Source of the DNA: Pasteurella bettyae CCUG 2042
GTDB lineage: Bacteria; Pseudomonadota; Gammaproteobacteria; Enterobacterales; Pasteurellaceae
Length of the DNA: 64,000 nucleotides
NCBI RefSeq assembly: GCF_000262245.1
Contig: NZ_AJSX01000040.1
Span: 1-64,000 of the forward strand
Direction of reading: 5' to 3'
Shown: in pieces, positions 31,400 through 41,837 of the stretch
Numbering within the stretch: the first letter of the stretch is position 1
Layout of the letters: every line of letters starts with the position of its first letter
Program-made: the position numbers and the translations under genes
The notes under the pieces: model-generated
Seen by the model: only the letters and a program-made list of their open reading frames with translations
Told to the model about the DNA's origin: nothing
The model's database searches: none

Positions 31400-32959
31400 A
31401 TGAAGAACGATACTTTACGAGTAAAAGCCACCGCACTAAGCCGTAGCTCTTTTCATGGAATATCAGAAGCAAAAGAAATTGCAGCTATTGATCTCGGCTC
31501 AAATAGCTTTCATATGATAGTTGCTCGTATTGTTAATGGTTCTATCCAAGTGCTTTCACGTTTAAAACGGAAAGTACAATTAGCCGCAGGATTAGATGAA
31601 AATAATTTGCTTGATCAAGCCGCAATTACACGTGGTGTAAATTGTCTTTCCTTATTTGCTGAACGTTTACAAGGATTTTCTCCTGAAAATGTGAATGTAG
31701 TCGGGACTTACACTCTTCGAAGTGCGGTCAATAATCAGGAATTTTTACGTCAAGCCCAAGCCGTATTCCCTTATCCTATTAGAATTATATCAGGTGAAAC
31801 TGAAGCTGAAATGATCTATGCAGGCGTCTCACATACCCAGCCAGAACAAGGTCGTAAACTGGTGATTGATATTGGCGGGGGATCTACAGAAATGATCATT
31901 GGTGATAATTTTACTCCTCTTTTAGTAAATAGCCGTAGTATGGGTTGTGTTAGTTTTGCTCAACAATTTTTTTCCCATGGAGAGATTTCTGAGGAAAATT
32001 TTTATCAAGCGAGAGAGACTGCCTTAAGTCGCATTCAAGATCTGGCTGTTGAATATAAACAGCACGGTTGGAAACATGTTTTAGGTTCCTCAGGTACAAT
32101 TAAAACAGTACACCAAGTAATTATGGGGAATATTGATAGTGATGGCATTATTACCGCTGGTCGTCTTGATCTCCTAATAGAAAGAACCTTAAAGTCTCAG
32201 CATTTTAATCAGTTAAAACTCATAGGTTTAAATGAAGAGCGCGTAGATGTTTTTGTCCCTGGACTGGCTATTTTAAGTGCGGTTTTTGATACCTTTGATA
32301 TTGAGCAAATGCGTTATTCTGATGGCGCTTTACGTGAAGGTGTCATGTATAGTTTGGAATCAAATTTTCAGGTCAGTAATATTCGTGAACGTACTGCTGA
32401 AGGATTGGCAGAACAGTTTGATATTGATCGAGAACAAGCACAACGAGTAACAGAAAGTGCAATTTTATTGGTGAAACAATTTACCAACTGGCAAGTTCCA
32501 GAACAAGCAGAAGAGCTTAAAGAAATCTTATTATGGGCAGCATTATTGCACGAAGTTGGATTGGTCATTAATCATAAAAATTTACAACGTCATTCAGCGT
32601 ATATTCTTGCAAATATTGAATTACCTGGTTTTGATAAAGAGCAACAAAATTTATTAGCGACTTTAGTACGATATCAAATAAATTATTTTAAATTAGAGGA
32701 AATTGGACATTTCTCACGTTATCATTTTCAAGACATATTTAATCTCATTAGATTATTGCGTATTGCAATCGCTTTAAATAAATCTCGACAAGCGACTGAA
32801 TGTGCAGAAAGTATAACTCTTACTATTGAGCCTCATTCAAACGCTTGGTTCTTAAGTTTTGATGAAAATTACTTACGAGATAATCCCTTAGTGGAAAATG
32901 ATTTAGCCTATGAGAGATTGCAAATGAAAGAGCAAGGGGCTGAATTCGATTTTAAATAA
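31400..32959 (+). CDS. ppx: Exopolyphosphatase / pppGpp phosphohydrolase
   Basis: Ppx/GppA family ASKHA phosphatase that releases phosphate from polyphosphate and/or converts pppGpp to ppGpp. AIDLGSNSFHM near 28-38 and DIGGGSTEMI near 156-165 are the two phosphate-binding loops. A C-terminal HD-like region has LHEVGL near 385. It has 519 residues. Ppx and GppA are hard to separate by eye, and H. influenzae annotations use gppA. It lies 12 bases after tamB, so it is probably co-transcribed. Confidence 0.88.
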   Translation: MKNDTLRVKATALSRSSFHGISEAKEIAAIDLGSNSFHMIVARIVNGSIQVLSRLKRKVQLAAGLDENNLLDQAAITRGVNCLSLFAERLQGFSPENVNVVGTYTLRSAVNNQEFLRQAQAVFPYPIRIISGETEAEMIYAGVSHTQPEQGRKLVIDIGGGSTEMIIGDNFTPLLVNSRSMGCVSFAQQFFSHGEISEENFYQARETALSRIQDLAVEYKQHGWKHVLGSSGTIKTVHQVIMGNIDSDGIITAGRLDLLIERTLKSQHFNQLKLIGLNEERVDVFVPGLAILSAVFDTFDIEQMRYSDGALREGVMYSLESNFQVSNIRERTAEGLAEQFDIDREQAQRVTESAILLVKQFTNWQVPEQAEELKEILLWAALLHEVGLVINHKNLQRHSAYILANIELPGFDKEQQNLLATLVRYQINYFKLEEIGHFSRYHFQDIFNLIRLLRIAIALNKSRQATECAESITLTIEPHSNAWFLSFDENYLRDNPLVENDLAYERLQMKEQGAEFDFK

Positions 32960-33037
32960 TACATAAATTTTTGTAAAAAACACCGCACTTTAAACCCTAA
33001 AGGCGGTTTATGTTGCTATGGTGTAACGCCGATAAAC

Positions 33038-33079
33038 AAAAAGTGCGGTCTGAATTAGAAAAATTCTACCGCACTTTTT
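33038..33079 (-). terminator. Inverted uptake-signal terminator after glnA
   Basis: AAAAAGTGCGGT and ACCGCACTTTTT form a 12-bp stem with an 18-base loop, with T runs on both strands, between the convergent ppx and glnA. Another uptake signal lies at about 32982. Confidence 0.88.
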
Positions 33080-33101
33080 AAAGCCTAGTAACTGCTAACA
33101 A

Positions 33102-34529
33102 TTAAGCATAATACATTTCAAATTCCACTGGGTGTGGAATCATATTTACACGTTCCACTTCTTTACGTTTGATATTGATAAAGGCTTCAATAAAATCCTT
33201 AGTAAATACATTACCTTGAACTAAGAATTCATGATCTGAAGCTAATGCATCTAATGCTTCACTTAATGAAGAGGCTACCGCAGGAATATCTTTTAATTCT
33301 TCTGGTGGTAAATCATATAAGTTTTTATCCATTGCATCACCAGGGTGGATTTTATTAGTAATACCATCAAGTCCAGCCATTAATAATGAAGCAAATGCTA
33401 AGTATGGATTTGCTAATGGATCAGGAAAGCGAGCTTCAATACGAATCGCTTTTGGATTTGTTACCGCTGGAATACGAATTGATGCACTACGGTTACTTGC
33501 TGAGTAAGCTAATAACACAGGCGCTTCAAATCCAGGGACTAAACGTTTATATGAGTTAGTTGTTGGATTTGTAAAGGCATTTAATGCTTTTGCATGTTTA
33601 ATGATACCACCGATAAAATAAAGAGCAGTATCAGATAAGCCCGCGTATTTATCGCCTTGGAATACATTTTTTCCATCTTTACTTAATGAAATATTACAAT
33701 GCATTCCCGAACCGTTATCTCCAGCAAATGGTTTTGGCATGAAGCAAGCTGTTTTACCATGTTCTAATGCGACATTTTGAACCACATATTTATAGATTTG
33801 TGTTTCATCGGCTTTTAAGGTTAAGGTATTAAATCTAGAGGCAATTTCATTTTGTCCCGCGGTTGCAACTTCATGATGATGAGCTTCAATGACTAATCCC
33901 ATTTCTTCTAAAATTAAGCACATTTCAGAACGAATATCATGAGAGCTATCTATTGGCGATACTGCACAATAGCCACCTTTTTTAAGTGGTCGATAACCAT
34001 TATTACCATCTTCATAACGTCGATTAGTATTCCATACCGCTTCCGCATCATCAATTTTATAAGATACATTGTTTATATCTGTACTAAAACGAACATCATC
34101 AAATAAGAAGAATTCTGGTTCAGGCCCTAATAACGCAGCATCAGCAATACCTGTTGATTTTAGATAGTTTTCTGCTCGAGTAGCAATAGAGCGAGGATCA
34201 CGATCATAACTTTGCATCGTATTTGGATCATATACACTGCAACGAATAGAAAGCGTAGTAATTTGAGCAAAAGGATCTATGACCGCTGTCTCTGGCATTG
34301 GCATTAAAAGCATATCCGCTTTGTTAATTGCTTTCCAACCTTCAACTGATGAGCCATCAAACATTTTGCCTTCTTCGAATAAATCTTCTAAATCATCAAT
34401 AACTAAATTAACTGGCAAAGACACACCATGTTCTTTTCCTTTGATATCAGTAAAACGAAGAAGAACGAATTTTACATCGTTATCTTTGATGAGTTTTGCA
34501 ACGTTTGAGATTGCACTCGTATTTGCCAT
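33102..34529 (-). CDS. glnA: Glutamine synthetase, type I
   Basis: Condenses glutamate and ammonia to glutamine. Seen: DGSSVEGWK near 53, the active-site motif [10 protein letters not shown] near 270, and NLYDLPPEE near 398, which carries the Tyr that GlnE adenylylates in this GS subclass. It has 475 residues. I chose the ATG at 34529 because AGGAGC lies upstream; an in-frame extension to 34571 has no such signal. It is divergent from typA with a 414-base spacer. Confidence 0.95.
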   Translation of the reverse strand: MANTSAISNVAKLIKDNDVKFVLLRFTDIKGKEHGVSLPVNLVIDDLEDLFEEGKMFDGSSVEGWKAINKADMLLMPMPETAVIDPFAQITTLSIRCSVYDPNTMQSYDRDPRSIATRAENYLKSTGIADAALLGPEPEFFLFDDVRFSTDINNVSYKIDDAEAVWNTNRRYEDGNNGYRPLKKGGYCAVSPIDSSHDIRSEMCLILEEMGLVIEAHHHEVATAGQNEIASRFNTLTLKADETQIYKYVVQNVALEHGKTACFMPKPFAGDNGSGMHCNISLSKDGKNVFQGDKYAGLSDTALYFIGGIIKHAKALNAFTNPTTNSYKRLVPGFEAPVLLAYSASNRSASIRIPAVTNPKAIRIEARFPDPLANPYLAFASLLMAGLDGITNKIHPGDAMDKNLYDLPPEELKDIPAVASSLSEALDALASDHEFLVQGNVFTKDFIEAFINIKRKEVERVNMIPHPVEFEMYYA

Positions 34530-34943
34530 AGAATAGCTCCTATCTTGCTTATCTTGAGTAATGAAATACAATTAAATTTTATTGGCTAAAATAGCATATT
34601 TTACACAAAATACAATCGTTTGCAAAAAATAAATTTAATGAAGTTATTAATTATTTAAAAAATATTTATTATTATTTTATTTTTTTATATCAATTAATGT
34701 TGATTGGCTGTTTTTATTAAAATAAATATTGTTTTTATGTTGATTTATATGGAAAACTATCAATCACTAGCTAGTCGCTTAAAATATGCTTATTTTAGGT
34801 AACTACATTATTTAATAGCTCATTTAGGGAAAAAGTTGTATAATCTGCGACCTTTCGTAATTTATATCCTTTTTATATATAAGCAAGATACGAAATTCTT
34901 CGGATAAATTTCTTTATATTTTATACAGATTAAGAACTCTCAA
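34530..34943. promoter_or_regulatory. Divergent glnA-typA control region
   Basis: Gene-free, strongly AT-rich spacer. A TATAAT box at 34839-34844 (TTG directly before it) is a good candidate -10 for typA, about 100 bases upstream of its ATG, leaving a long leader. The glnA promoter must also lie here, but I cannot place it. No sigma-54 GG-N10-GC element is evident. Confidence 0.5.
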
Positions 34944-36791
34944 ATGGCAGAATTAGATATTAATAAATTGCGTAATATCGCAATTATTGCTCACGTTGAC
35001 CATGGTAAAACTACTCTCGTTGACAAGCTTTTACAACAATCAGGCACTTTAGACTCTACTCGTGGTGATTCAGATGAACGAGTGATGGACTCCAACGATC
35101 TTGAAAAAGAACGTGGTATCACCATTTTAGCAAAAAATACAGCAATCAATTGGAATGACTATCGTATCAACATCGTAGATACTCCAGGACATGCAGACTT
35201 CGGTGGTGAAGTAGAACGAGTATTATCAATGGTTGACTCAGTGTTATTAGTTGTAGATGCGTTTGATGGTCCAATGCCACAAACTCGTTTCGTCACCCAA
35301 AAAGCATTTGCTCATGGTTTAAAACCAATCGTTGTGATCAATAAAGTCGATCGTCCAGGTACTCGTCCAGACTGGGTGGTTGATCAAGTTTTTGATTTAT
35401 TTGTAAATTTAGGCGCAACGGATGAGCAATTAGACTTTCCTATCGTGTACGCTTCAGCATTAATGGGCGTTGCAGGTCCAGATCACGATCAACTTGCAGA
35501 AGATATGACACCGTTGTTCGAAGCTATTGTAGAACATGTTGCACCGCCAGCGGTTGAATTAAATGCACCATTCCAAATGCAAATATCACAATTAGACTAT
35601 AACAACTATGTTGGTGTTATCGGTATCGGTCGAATTAAACGTGGTACAGTAAAACCTAACCAATCAGTGACTATAATTGATAGTTTTGGTAAGACTCGTA
35701 ACGGTAAAATTGGTCAAGTCCTAGGTCATTTAGGTTTACAACGTTATGAAGAAGATCTCGCCCAAGCAGGTGATATCGTAGCAATTACAGGTTTAGGTGA
35801 ATTAAATATTTCAGATACTATTTGTGATATTAATGCCGTTGAAGCATTACCTGCATTAAGTGTTGATGAGCCAACAGTAACGATGTTCTTCTGCGTAAAC
35901 ACCTCGCCATTCTGTGGTCAGGAAGGAAAATTTGTGACTTCTCGTCAAATTCTTGAACGTTTAAATAAAGAATTAGTACATAACGTAGCATTACGTGTTG
36001 AAGAAACGCCTAACCCAGATGAATTCCGTGTGTCTGGCCGTGGTGAATTGCACTTATCGGTATTAATCGAAAATATGCGTCGTGAAGGTTATGAATTAGC
36101 GGTATCACGCCCGAAAGTAATTTTCAAAGAAGAAAATGGCCATAAGCAAGAGCCGTTTGAACAAGTTACTATTGATATTGAAGAACAGCACCAAGGTGCC
36201 GTAATGGAAGCATTAGGTATTCGTAAAGGTGAAGTGAAAGATATGAGTCCTGATGGTAAAGGCCGTACTCGTTTAGAATATATTATTCCAGCACGTGGTT
36301 TAATTGGCTTCCGTAATGAATTTATGACAATGACTTCAGGTACTGGCTTACTTTATTCAAGTTTCAGCCATTATGATGATGTAAAACCTGGTGAAATTGG
36401 TCAACGTAAAAATGGTGTATTAATTTCTAATGCAACAGGTAAAGCGCTTGCTTATGCATTATGGGGTTTACAAGAACGTGGTAAATTAATGGCTGAACAT
36501 GGTCAAGAAGTGTATGAGGGTCAAATTATTGGTATTCATGCACGTTCAAATGACTTAACGGTTAACTGTTTACAAGGCAAAAAATTAACTAATATGCGCG
36601 CATCTGGTAAAGATGATGCTATCCAGTTAACTACACCAATTAAGTTAACTCTTGAGCAAGCGATTGAATTTATCGATGACGATGAATTAGTTGAGGTTAC
36701 TCCACAATCTATCCGTATTCGTAAAAAATTATTAACGGAATTAGATCGCCGACGCTCAGTACGTACGACAACCAGTACAAGTACACACTAA
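34944..36791 (+). CDS. typA: Ribosome-associated translational GTPase TypA/BipA
   Basis: Translation-factor GTPase that binds the ribosome and helps 50S assembly and growth under stress. The G1 loop AHVDHGKTT is at about 16-24, G3 [10 protein letters not shown] near 75, and G4 NKVD near 129. EF-G-like domains III and V and the BipA-specific C-terminal domain follow. It has 615 residues. The divergent glnA-typA order is the same as in E. coli. Confidence 0.95.
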   Translation: MAELDINKLRNIAIIAHVDHGKTTLVDKLLQQSGTLDSTRGDSDERVMDSNDLEKERGITILAKNTAINWNDYRINIVDTPGHADFGGEVERVLSMVDSVLLVVDAFDGPMPQTRFVTQKAFAHGLKPIVVINKVDRPGTRPDWVVDQVFDLFVNLGATDEQLDFPIVYASALMGVAGPDHDQLAEDMTPLFEAIVEHVAPPAVELNAPFQMQISQLDYNNYVGVIGIGRIKRGTVKPNQSVTIIDSFGKTRNGKIGQVLGHLGLQRYEEDLAQAGDIVAITGLGELNISDTICDINAVEALPALSVDEPTVTMFFCVNTSPFCGQEGKFVTSRQILERLNKELVHNVALRVEETPNPDEFRVSGRGELHLSVLIENMRREGYELAVSRPKVIFKEENGHKQEPFEQVTIDIEEQHQGAVMEALGIRKGEVKDMSPDGKGRTRLEYIIPARGLIGFRNEFMTMTSGTGLLYSSFSHYDDVKPGEIGQRKNGVLISNATGKALAYALWGLQERGKLMAEHGQEVYEGQIIGIHARSNDLTVNCLQGKKLTNMRASGKDDAIQLTTPIKLTLEQAIEFIDDDELVEVTPQSIRIRKKLLTELDRRRSVRTTTSTSTH

Positions 36792-36805
36792 GTTAAAATT
36801 TTAAG

Positions 36806-36839
36806 AAAAAATACCGCAGTTTAAAGTGCGGTATTTTTT
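36806..36839. terminator. Terminator after typA
   Basis: AATACCGCA pairs with TGCGGTATT around an inner TTTAAA, with A and T runs outside. One arm holds an intact uptake signal; the other reads ACCGCAGTT, a single-base decayed copy. It separates typA from the convergent bcp. Confidence 0.88.
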
Positions 36840-36842
36840 TAG

Positions 36843-37310
36843 CTATTTTTGTTCTAAATAATTCAGAACTACTTCATGATGATCTTTGGTTTTGAATTTA
36901 TCAAATACTTGTTCGATTCGACCTTGTTCATCAATTAAAAAACTAATACGGTGAATACCATCATAGACTTTTCCCATAAAGTTTTTTTCACCCCATATAC
37001 CAAACTGCTCAGCTACTTGGTGATCTACATCAGATAATAACGTGAAATTTAATGCTTTTTTCTCAATAAAACGCATTAATTGGCTTGGTGTATCAGGGCT
37101 GATTCCTAAAATTACTATGCCTAATTGATCTAACTTGACTTTCGCATCACGTAGCCCACAAGCTTGTGTTGTACAGCCTGGTGTTAAAGCTTTTGGATAA
37201 AAATATACTAATACTTTTTTACCTTTAAGGGGTGATAAAGAAACTAGCTCATTATCTTGATTAGGTAGCGTAAACTGCGGTGCAAAATCCCCTATTTTTA
37301 AATGATTCAT
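36843..37310 (-). CDS. bcp: Thiol peroxidase Bcp (peroxiredoxin Q)
   Basis: Thioredoxin-dependent peroxiredoxin that reduces hydroperoxides in the cytoplasm. The TPGCTTQACGLRD motif holds peroxidatic Cys46 and resolving Cys51. At 155 residues it has normal length. It is divergent from dapA across about 120 bases, a pairing seen in other gamma-proteobacteria. Confidence 0.94.
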   Translation of the reverse strand: MNHLKIGDFAPQFTLPNQDNELVSLSPLKGKKVLVYFYPKALTPGCTTQACGLRDAKVKLDQLGIVILGISPDTPSQLMRFIEKKALNFTLLSDVDHQVAEQFGIWGEKNFMGKVYDGIHRISFLIDEQGRIEQVFDKFKTKDHHEVVLNYLEQK

Positions 37311-37431
37311 AATATTTACCCTAGAAATTTGATATGTGATATAAAATTACAAAAAATTACTTGCAAATTGTAACGATTTTGGAGAATCTAAACAAATACT
37401 AAAAAGCCTAAAACACAGTTGGAGAGATATT

Positions 37432-38328
37432 ATGTCAGCAACACGTCCTTTATTCCATGGTAGTATCGTCGCATTAATTACACCAATGAATAGCCATGGC
37501 GCTATTAATTATGATGAACTAAAAAATTTAGTTGAATACCACATCGCAAATGGTACACATGCGATTGTTTCTGTGGGAACAACGGGAGAATCAGCTACAT
37601 TAAGTGTTGATGAAAATATCAAAACTATCTTGAAAACAGTTGAGTTTGCTGCAGGCCGTATTCCAGTGATTGCTGGTGCAGGTGCAAATGCTACAAGTGA
37701 AGCAATCACGATGACTAAATTATTAAACGGTAGCGGAGTTGCTGGTTGCTTATCTGTGGTGCCTTATTACAATAAACCTACTCAAGAAGGTATGTATCAA
37801 CATTTTAAAGCTATTGCTGAATCTACTGATCTTCCACAAATTTTGTATAACGTCCCAGGTCGTACAGGGAGCGATATGAAACCAGAGACGATAGCCCGTT
37901 TAGCAAAAATTAAAAATATTGTTGCTGTCAAAGAAGCTACAGGTGATGTTAGCCGTGTTAAGCAAATTAAAGAATTAGCTGGTGAAGATTTTATTTTCTT
38001 AAGTGGCGATGATGCAACAGGATTAGAAAGTATGAAATTAGGTGGACAGGGTGTAATTTCTGTGACAAATAATATTGCTGCTCGAGACATGTCCAAAATG
38101 TGTGAACTAGCAATGGCAGGCAATTTTACTGAAGCAGAAATGATCAATCAACGTTTAACTCCATTACATAAAGATCTATTTATTGAGGGTAACCCAATTC
38201 CTGTCAAATGGGCTGCTTATAAATTAGGTCTAATCAAAACCCCAACACTACGTTTACCATTGACTACATTAAGTGAATCAGCACAACCTACGGTATTATC
38301 CGCATTAAAATCTGCTGGCTTACTTTAG
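37432..38328 (+). CDS. dapA: 4-hydroxy-tetrahydrodipicolinate synthase
   Basis: First committed step of lysine and diaminopimelate synthesis, from pyruvate and aspartate semialdehyde. GTTGESATL near 47-55 is the conserved substrate loop, YNVPGRTG near 137 carries the catalytic Tyr, and VAVKEATGD near 162 carries the Schiff-base Lys. It has 298 residues. A clear GGAGAG ribosome binding site precedes the ATG. It is followed by its own terminator. Confidence 0.95.
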   Translation: MSATRPLFHGSIVALITPMNSHGAINYDELKNLVEYHIANGTHAIVSVGTTGESATLSVDENIKTILKTVEFAAGRIPVIAGAGANATSEAITMTKLLNGSGVAGCLSVVPYYNKPTQEGMYQHFKAIAESTDLPQILYNVPGRTGSDMKPETIARLAKIKNIVAVKEATGDVSRVKQIKELAGEDFIFLSGDDATGLESMKLGGQGVISVTNNIAARDMSKMCELAMAGNFTEAEMINQRLTPLHKDLFIEGNPIPVKWAAYKLGLIKTPTLRLPLTTLSESAQPTVLSALKSAGLL

Positions 38329-38371
38329 TCATTAATGATCGTAATTTAATGATTATTTACATAGTTTAAAT

Positions 38372-38401
38372 GGGCTGATTTTTTGTACTAAATAACAGCC
38401 C
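38372..38401 (+). terminator. Intrinsic terminator after dapA
   Basis: GGGCTG and CAGCCC pair across an 18-base loop, followed by TTTTTA. The stem is short but the position is right. Confidence 0.65.
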
Positions 38402-38533
38402 TTTTTATTTTAATACGATACCAAGATTGCATTGTTGTAATATTCTTTTCCATTCCATTAGAAATAGAATTACCATTTTCAGCTCGCTTTCAGCTGTGTT
38501 CAGTTATTATCTTATTGAGATTGATAGGAAAAA

Positions 38534-39604
38534 ATGAATATCAGAAAATTAACAACAAAATTTCCATTGTTAAAAAAATTAATTAATCTAGAAGAAGTAA
38601 CTTGGTTTAATCCTAATATTACTTCATATGCAGAAGGTTTGCCTTTTGTCACTTTAACACAAGAGGATAGTAATGATGCAGCCGAACGTTTAAAACGTTT
38701 TGCTCCATATATTTGCGAGGCTTTTCCTGAAACAAAAATAACCAATGGGATTATTGAATCAGGAATAGTTGAAATTCCACAAATGAAGCTAGCACTTGAA
38801 CAACGCTATAACACGTCTATTACAGGGCGATTAATGTTGAAGAAGGATAGCCATTTACCTATTTCTGGCTCTATAAAAGCAAGAGGGGGAATTTATGAAG
38901 TGCTAGCTCATGCTGAAAAATTAGCGATAGAGCATGGATTACTTTCTCAATCAGATGATTATGCTATTTTATTCTCAGAGAAGTTTAAAACTTTCTTTAG
39001 CCAATTTAGTATTGCTGTGGGTTCAACAGGAAACTTAGGTTTATCTATTGGCATTATGAGTGCAAAACTGGGTTTTAAGGTGAGTGTTCATATGTCAGCC
39101 GATGCTCGAGAATGGAAAAAACAACGACTACGTGAAAATGGTGTCAATGTTGTTGAATATGCACAAGATTATAGTGTAGCAGTTGCACAAGGGCGTGAGG
39201 CAGCAAAAAATGATCCCACTTGTTTCTTCATTGATGATGAAAACTCTAAAACTTTATTTCTCGGTTATTCTGTAGCGGGTCAGAGATTAAAGCAACAATT
39301 TGCAGAAAAAGCGATTGTTGTTGATAAAGAGCATCCATTATTTGTGTATTTACCTTGTGGTGTAGGTGGTGGACCTGGAGGCGTCGCTTTTGGTTTGAAG
39401 CTTGCTTTTGGTGATAATGTACATTGTATTTTTGCTGAACCAACTCATTCCCCTTGCATGCTATTAGGGGTTTATACTGGATTACATGATCAAATTTCTG
39501 TACAAGATATTGGTATTGATAATATTACAGCCGCTGATGGCTTAGCCGTTGGACGAGCTTCAGGTAAACCTGCGCAACATAACTGCAATAAAAAAGCGAG
39601 ATAA
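38534..39604 (+). pseudogene. dsdA: D-serine dehydratase, 3' end lost to prophage
   Basis: PLP enzyme that deaminates D-serine to pyruvate and ammonia. The cofactor Lys115 lies in [11 protein letters not shown], and the phosphate-binding glycine loop GVGGGPGG is near 276. Homology runs to [11 protein letters not shown] (about residue 344). The last 12 residues are unrelated and end at 39604, whereas DsdA normally has about 440 residues. The C-terminal 90-100 residues are missing, and prophage sequence begins here. The remnant probably lies at the far prophage end, outside the window. Confidence 0.88.
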
Positions 39605-39624
39605 ATTATTTCTCTCGCTTTTTT
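39590..39624. terminator. Bidirectional terminator at prophage end
   Basis: AAAAAAGCGAGA pairs perfectly with TCTCGCTTTTTT across an 11-base loop. It ends the dam transcript and separates phage late transcription from dsdA. Confidence 0.9.
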
Positions 39625-39650
39625 CACATTATGTAATGATGTTACATTTT

Positions 39651-40496
39651 TTAAAATTTATAAACTAAATTATCCTCATATTTTCCTGAATAGCTCGCTG
39701 ATCCATTCACTACAATTCTTTTAGCTCCTTCAAATGACTGCCAATTATCTACTTTATCTTTCTGCATATACTCAATAAATCGAATAAATTCAGATTTCGT
39801 TGAACTGAAGAAAATATAAGGTGGTCTTGTAATATTGACTAATCGTAAGAAGTCTATTAAATCGAAATAAGTAGCTTGTTTATAGCTTTCTTGTTTGGTG
39901 CAAAGATAAGGTGGATCTAATACAAACAATGCTTTACGATTGTCGGAAAATTTCGGTAGTAGAGTGTGGAATGATTCACGAATAATTTCAATATCGTCCA
40001 AATAGCAATCTGCCTTAGGGTAATCGGACTGACGGATACAATTCCAAAAATCATTTTGGAATAACTCATCGGTTGTAGCTACTTGTTGACCGCTAAATAA
40101 TAACCAGCTTGCTAAACAATTCAAATCTTTGTAGCCGTCAAACTCTTGAATAATTTTGACACATTTTGCCTTTACTTCCTTTGGCATTCGTTTGTTTTTA
40201 GGTACAGCACTGCCGACTGCGGTAAAAAGTTGTGAACGTAAGGTATTGATATCACCTATATGGGCTAACCTTTCGGAGTAACCATCAAAATCATTGTAGA
40301 TGACACGAGCTTTTGGCTTAATTGCTTTGGCTACATGACTCAATAATCCTGAACCACCGAAGGCGTCAATAATTATCCAGTCCTCTCCATCATCTTTGAT
40401 GTGTTCATTAAGAATATTCTGAAAATGTTTCAAAAACATTCTTTTTTGCCCGATAAACGGTAGCGGGGCTTGTTTAAAAGTTTTTTTGTTTGCCAT
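39651..40496 (-). CDS. Phage DNA adenine methyltransferase (Dam/D12 class)
   Basis: N6-adenine methylase that probably modifies phage DNA against host restriction. Motif I-like segments PFIGQKR near 13-19 and DAFGGSGLLS near 43-52, plus the catalytic DPPYLC near 194, mark the D12 class. It has about 281 residues. It occupies the place of mom in phage Mu, directly after a Com-like gene. I chose the ATG at 40496, preceded by AGAAAG; an in-frame GTG at 40541 is possible and would be nearer the com stop. Confidence 0.87.
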   Translation of the reverse strand: MANKKTFKQAPLPFIGQKRMFLKHFQNILNEHIKDDGEDWIIIDAFGGSGLLSHVAKAIKPKARVIYNDFDGYSERLAHIGDINTLRSQLFTAVGSAVPKNKRMPKEVKAKCVKIIQEFDGYKDLNCLASWLLFSGQQVATTDELFQNDFWNCIRQSDYPKADCYLDDIEIIRESFHTLLPKFSDNRKALFVLDPPYLCTKQESYKQATYFDLIDFLRLVNITRPPYIFFSSTKSEFIRFIEYMQKDKVDNWQSFEGAKRIVVNGSASYSGKYEDNLVYKF

Positions 40497-40550
40497 AGTT
40501 TTTCTTTCTATGGTGTTCTGATACTCAAGGTATTCTGACACTCAATAAAG

Positions 40551-40670
40551 TTATTTAGTAAAGTTAATTACTTTGCAACGTGGGCATTTGATTTCTAAAT
40601 AAACAACTGTACCCACTTTCGCCAATAATTTGTTACAAAATGTGCAACGGATTGTTTTAATTGACTGCAT
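40551..40670 (-). CDS. com: Com-like zinc-finger translational activator
   Basis: A 39-residue protein with two CxxC knuckles (CTFC near 10-13 and CPRC near 29-32), arranged as in Mu Com, and a start MQSIKTIRC similar to it. Mu Com binds mom mRNA and frees its ribosome binding site. Here the downstream gene is a Dam-type methylase, so Com would control that instead. AGGGAAA lies 7 bases before the ATG at 40670. Confidence 0.8.
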   Translation of the reverse strand: MQSIKTIRCTFCNKLLAKVGTVVYLEIKCPRCKVINFTK

Positions 40671-40706
40671 ATATTTTCCCTAATCAAAAGATTTGTTACA
40701 ATCCGC

Positions 40707-40795
40707 CCGCCTTGCGCAAGGTAGGCGGCGTATGGCTATATGCAGGTGTGTTCTGCGTAGCTGGTAATAACGCGCATTGCCGCGCCGTTATTATC
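40707..40795 (-). promoter_or_regulatory. Two strong hairpins upstream of com
   Basis: On the minus strand the com leader holds one hairpin with arms AATAACG/CGTTATT plus inner GCG/CGC (40763-40795) and another with CCGCCT/AGGCGG (40707-40728) enclosing the perfect 12-base palindrome CCTTGCGCAAGG. They lie between the hydrolase stop and com. They could be a terminator, an attenuator or an operator of the com-dam unit. Confidence 0.5.
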
Positions 40796-40809
40796 GCCGT
40801 CTTTTCTTT

Positions 40810-41241
40810 TTAAACTTTGTGCGAGGTAAACCCTCCTTTTATCAACTCAGCTAGTTTATTTGGACTTAACGCCTTTTTCGGTTGTGTGCCAAAAATCGCT
40901 TCGTAACACCACTCACTGCAATAATCTCGGCTTGGCTTTTGGCGTAACGGTAACACACAACCTATCGCACCGATAAAATCGTATTTTTTGCCACCGGTAC
41001 GCTGAAAAAAGTCCACAATGTCTGAATCTGTGTGCACTGGGATTAAATCCCACTTATCCGCAGGCATACGCATAGTTTTTACACGTACACCACCATCACG
41101 AGGGCTTGATGAATAGCATTGGTAAACGCGCACTCCTGTTTTGATTGCCACCTCGCAATGACTGTAAGGTTTACCGGTAAACAAGCGAATAATTTTATCC
41201 ACCCAATTACCACGGGCTTTGTACATCGCTAAATAGACCAC
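40810..41241 (-). CDS. Phage papain-fold (permuted NlpC/P60-like) hydrolase
   Basis: A 143-residue protein with the permuted papain-fold layout: His in PYSHCEVAI near 25-33 and Cys in RDYCSEWCYE near 109-118. Relatives occur as single genes near phage tail fibres and may act on peptidoglycan peptides or amide bonds; the substrate is unknown. I accept the GTG start at 41241 because AAGGAG lies 8 bases upstream, inside the preceding gene, with which it overlaps by 13 bases. Confidence 0.68.
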   Translation of the reverse strand: MVYLAMYKARGNWVDKIIRLFTGKPYSHCEVAIKTGVRVYQCYSSSPRDGGVRVKTMRMPADKWDLIPVHTDSDIVDFFQRTGGKKYDFIGAIGCVLPLRQKPSRDYCSEWCYEAIFGTQPKKALSPNKLAELIKGGFTSHKV

Positions 41242-41834
41242 TGCGCAATCTCCTTGGTAAGCTGTTCGACCTGTTCAATCGTAGTGGCAGCCATTAGTGC
41301 ATCCTCAAATTTCTGGCGTTGCCCAATAATCACTCCTATCGCTACGGCAAATTGGTTGGATTTTTCCAGCACTTTTCCCACTAACACCCCAAATTCAATG
41401 CCGCGCACGCTGGCGATTTGGGTCAGCATTGGTGTTTCCACGCTGTTATCTGCACGCCACGCTAAGGCTTCTTTTTCTTGACGATAAAAACTCTCAATTT
41501 CTACCTGTGGATAGCCAACTAGCAGACGAGATTTCAGCTCATCGGCTTTATTTGCCAACATCGTCAACACCGCTGACTTACGCCCAACTAAATAATCCGC
41601 TTGTTTGGCTTTATCTAATACCCACGTTTTACCCGCCCACTTGTGCGCTAGGCTTGGTTTTGGTGTGGTAAGTGATAGCTGGTTATCTTTGCTGACGATA
41701 ATTTCGCAGCCGTTGGCACGCCCATCAACCAACATTAGGTAATTCTCATCGCTGACGGCAATAGCATCAGCAGGGATTGGGTGGATGCCCTTAACTAAAA
41801 ATGTTTGTTGGGTTTTATCAAAAAAATACTGCAT
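41229..41834 (-). CDS. Tail fibre assembly chaperone (Tfa-like)
   Basis: A 201-residue protein directly behind the tail fibre gene (3 bases apart). The N-terminal part (MQYFFDKTQQTF) and the later coiled region (about 85-201, DUF4376-like) match fibre assembly proteins of Mu-like and P2-like phages, which help fibres trimerise. The assignment rests on position and general pattern more than on a strict motif. Confidence 0.72.
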   Translation of the reverse strand: MQYFFDKTQQTFLVKGIHPIPADAIAVSDENYLMLVDGRANGCEIIVSKDNQLSLTTPKPSLAHKWAGKTWVLDKAKQADYLVGRKSAVLTMLANKADELKSRLLVGYPQVEIESFYRQEKEALAWRADNSVETPMLTQIASVRGIEFGVLVGKVLEKSNQFAVAIGVIIGQRQKFEDALMAATTIEQVEQLTKEIAQWSI

Positions 41835-41837
41835 TTA

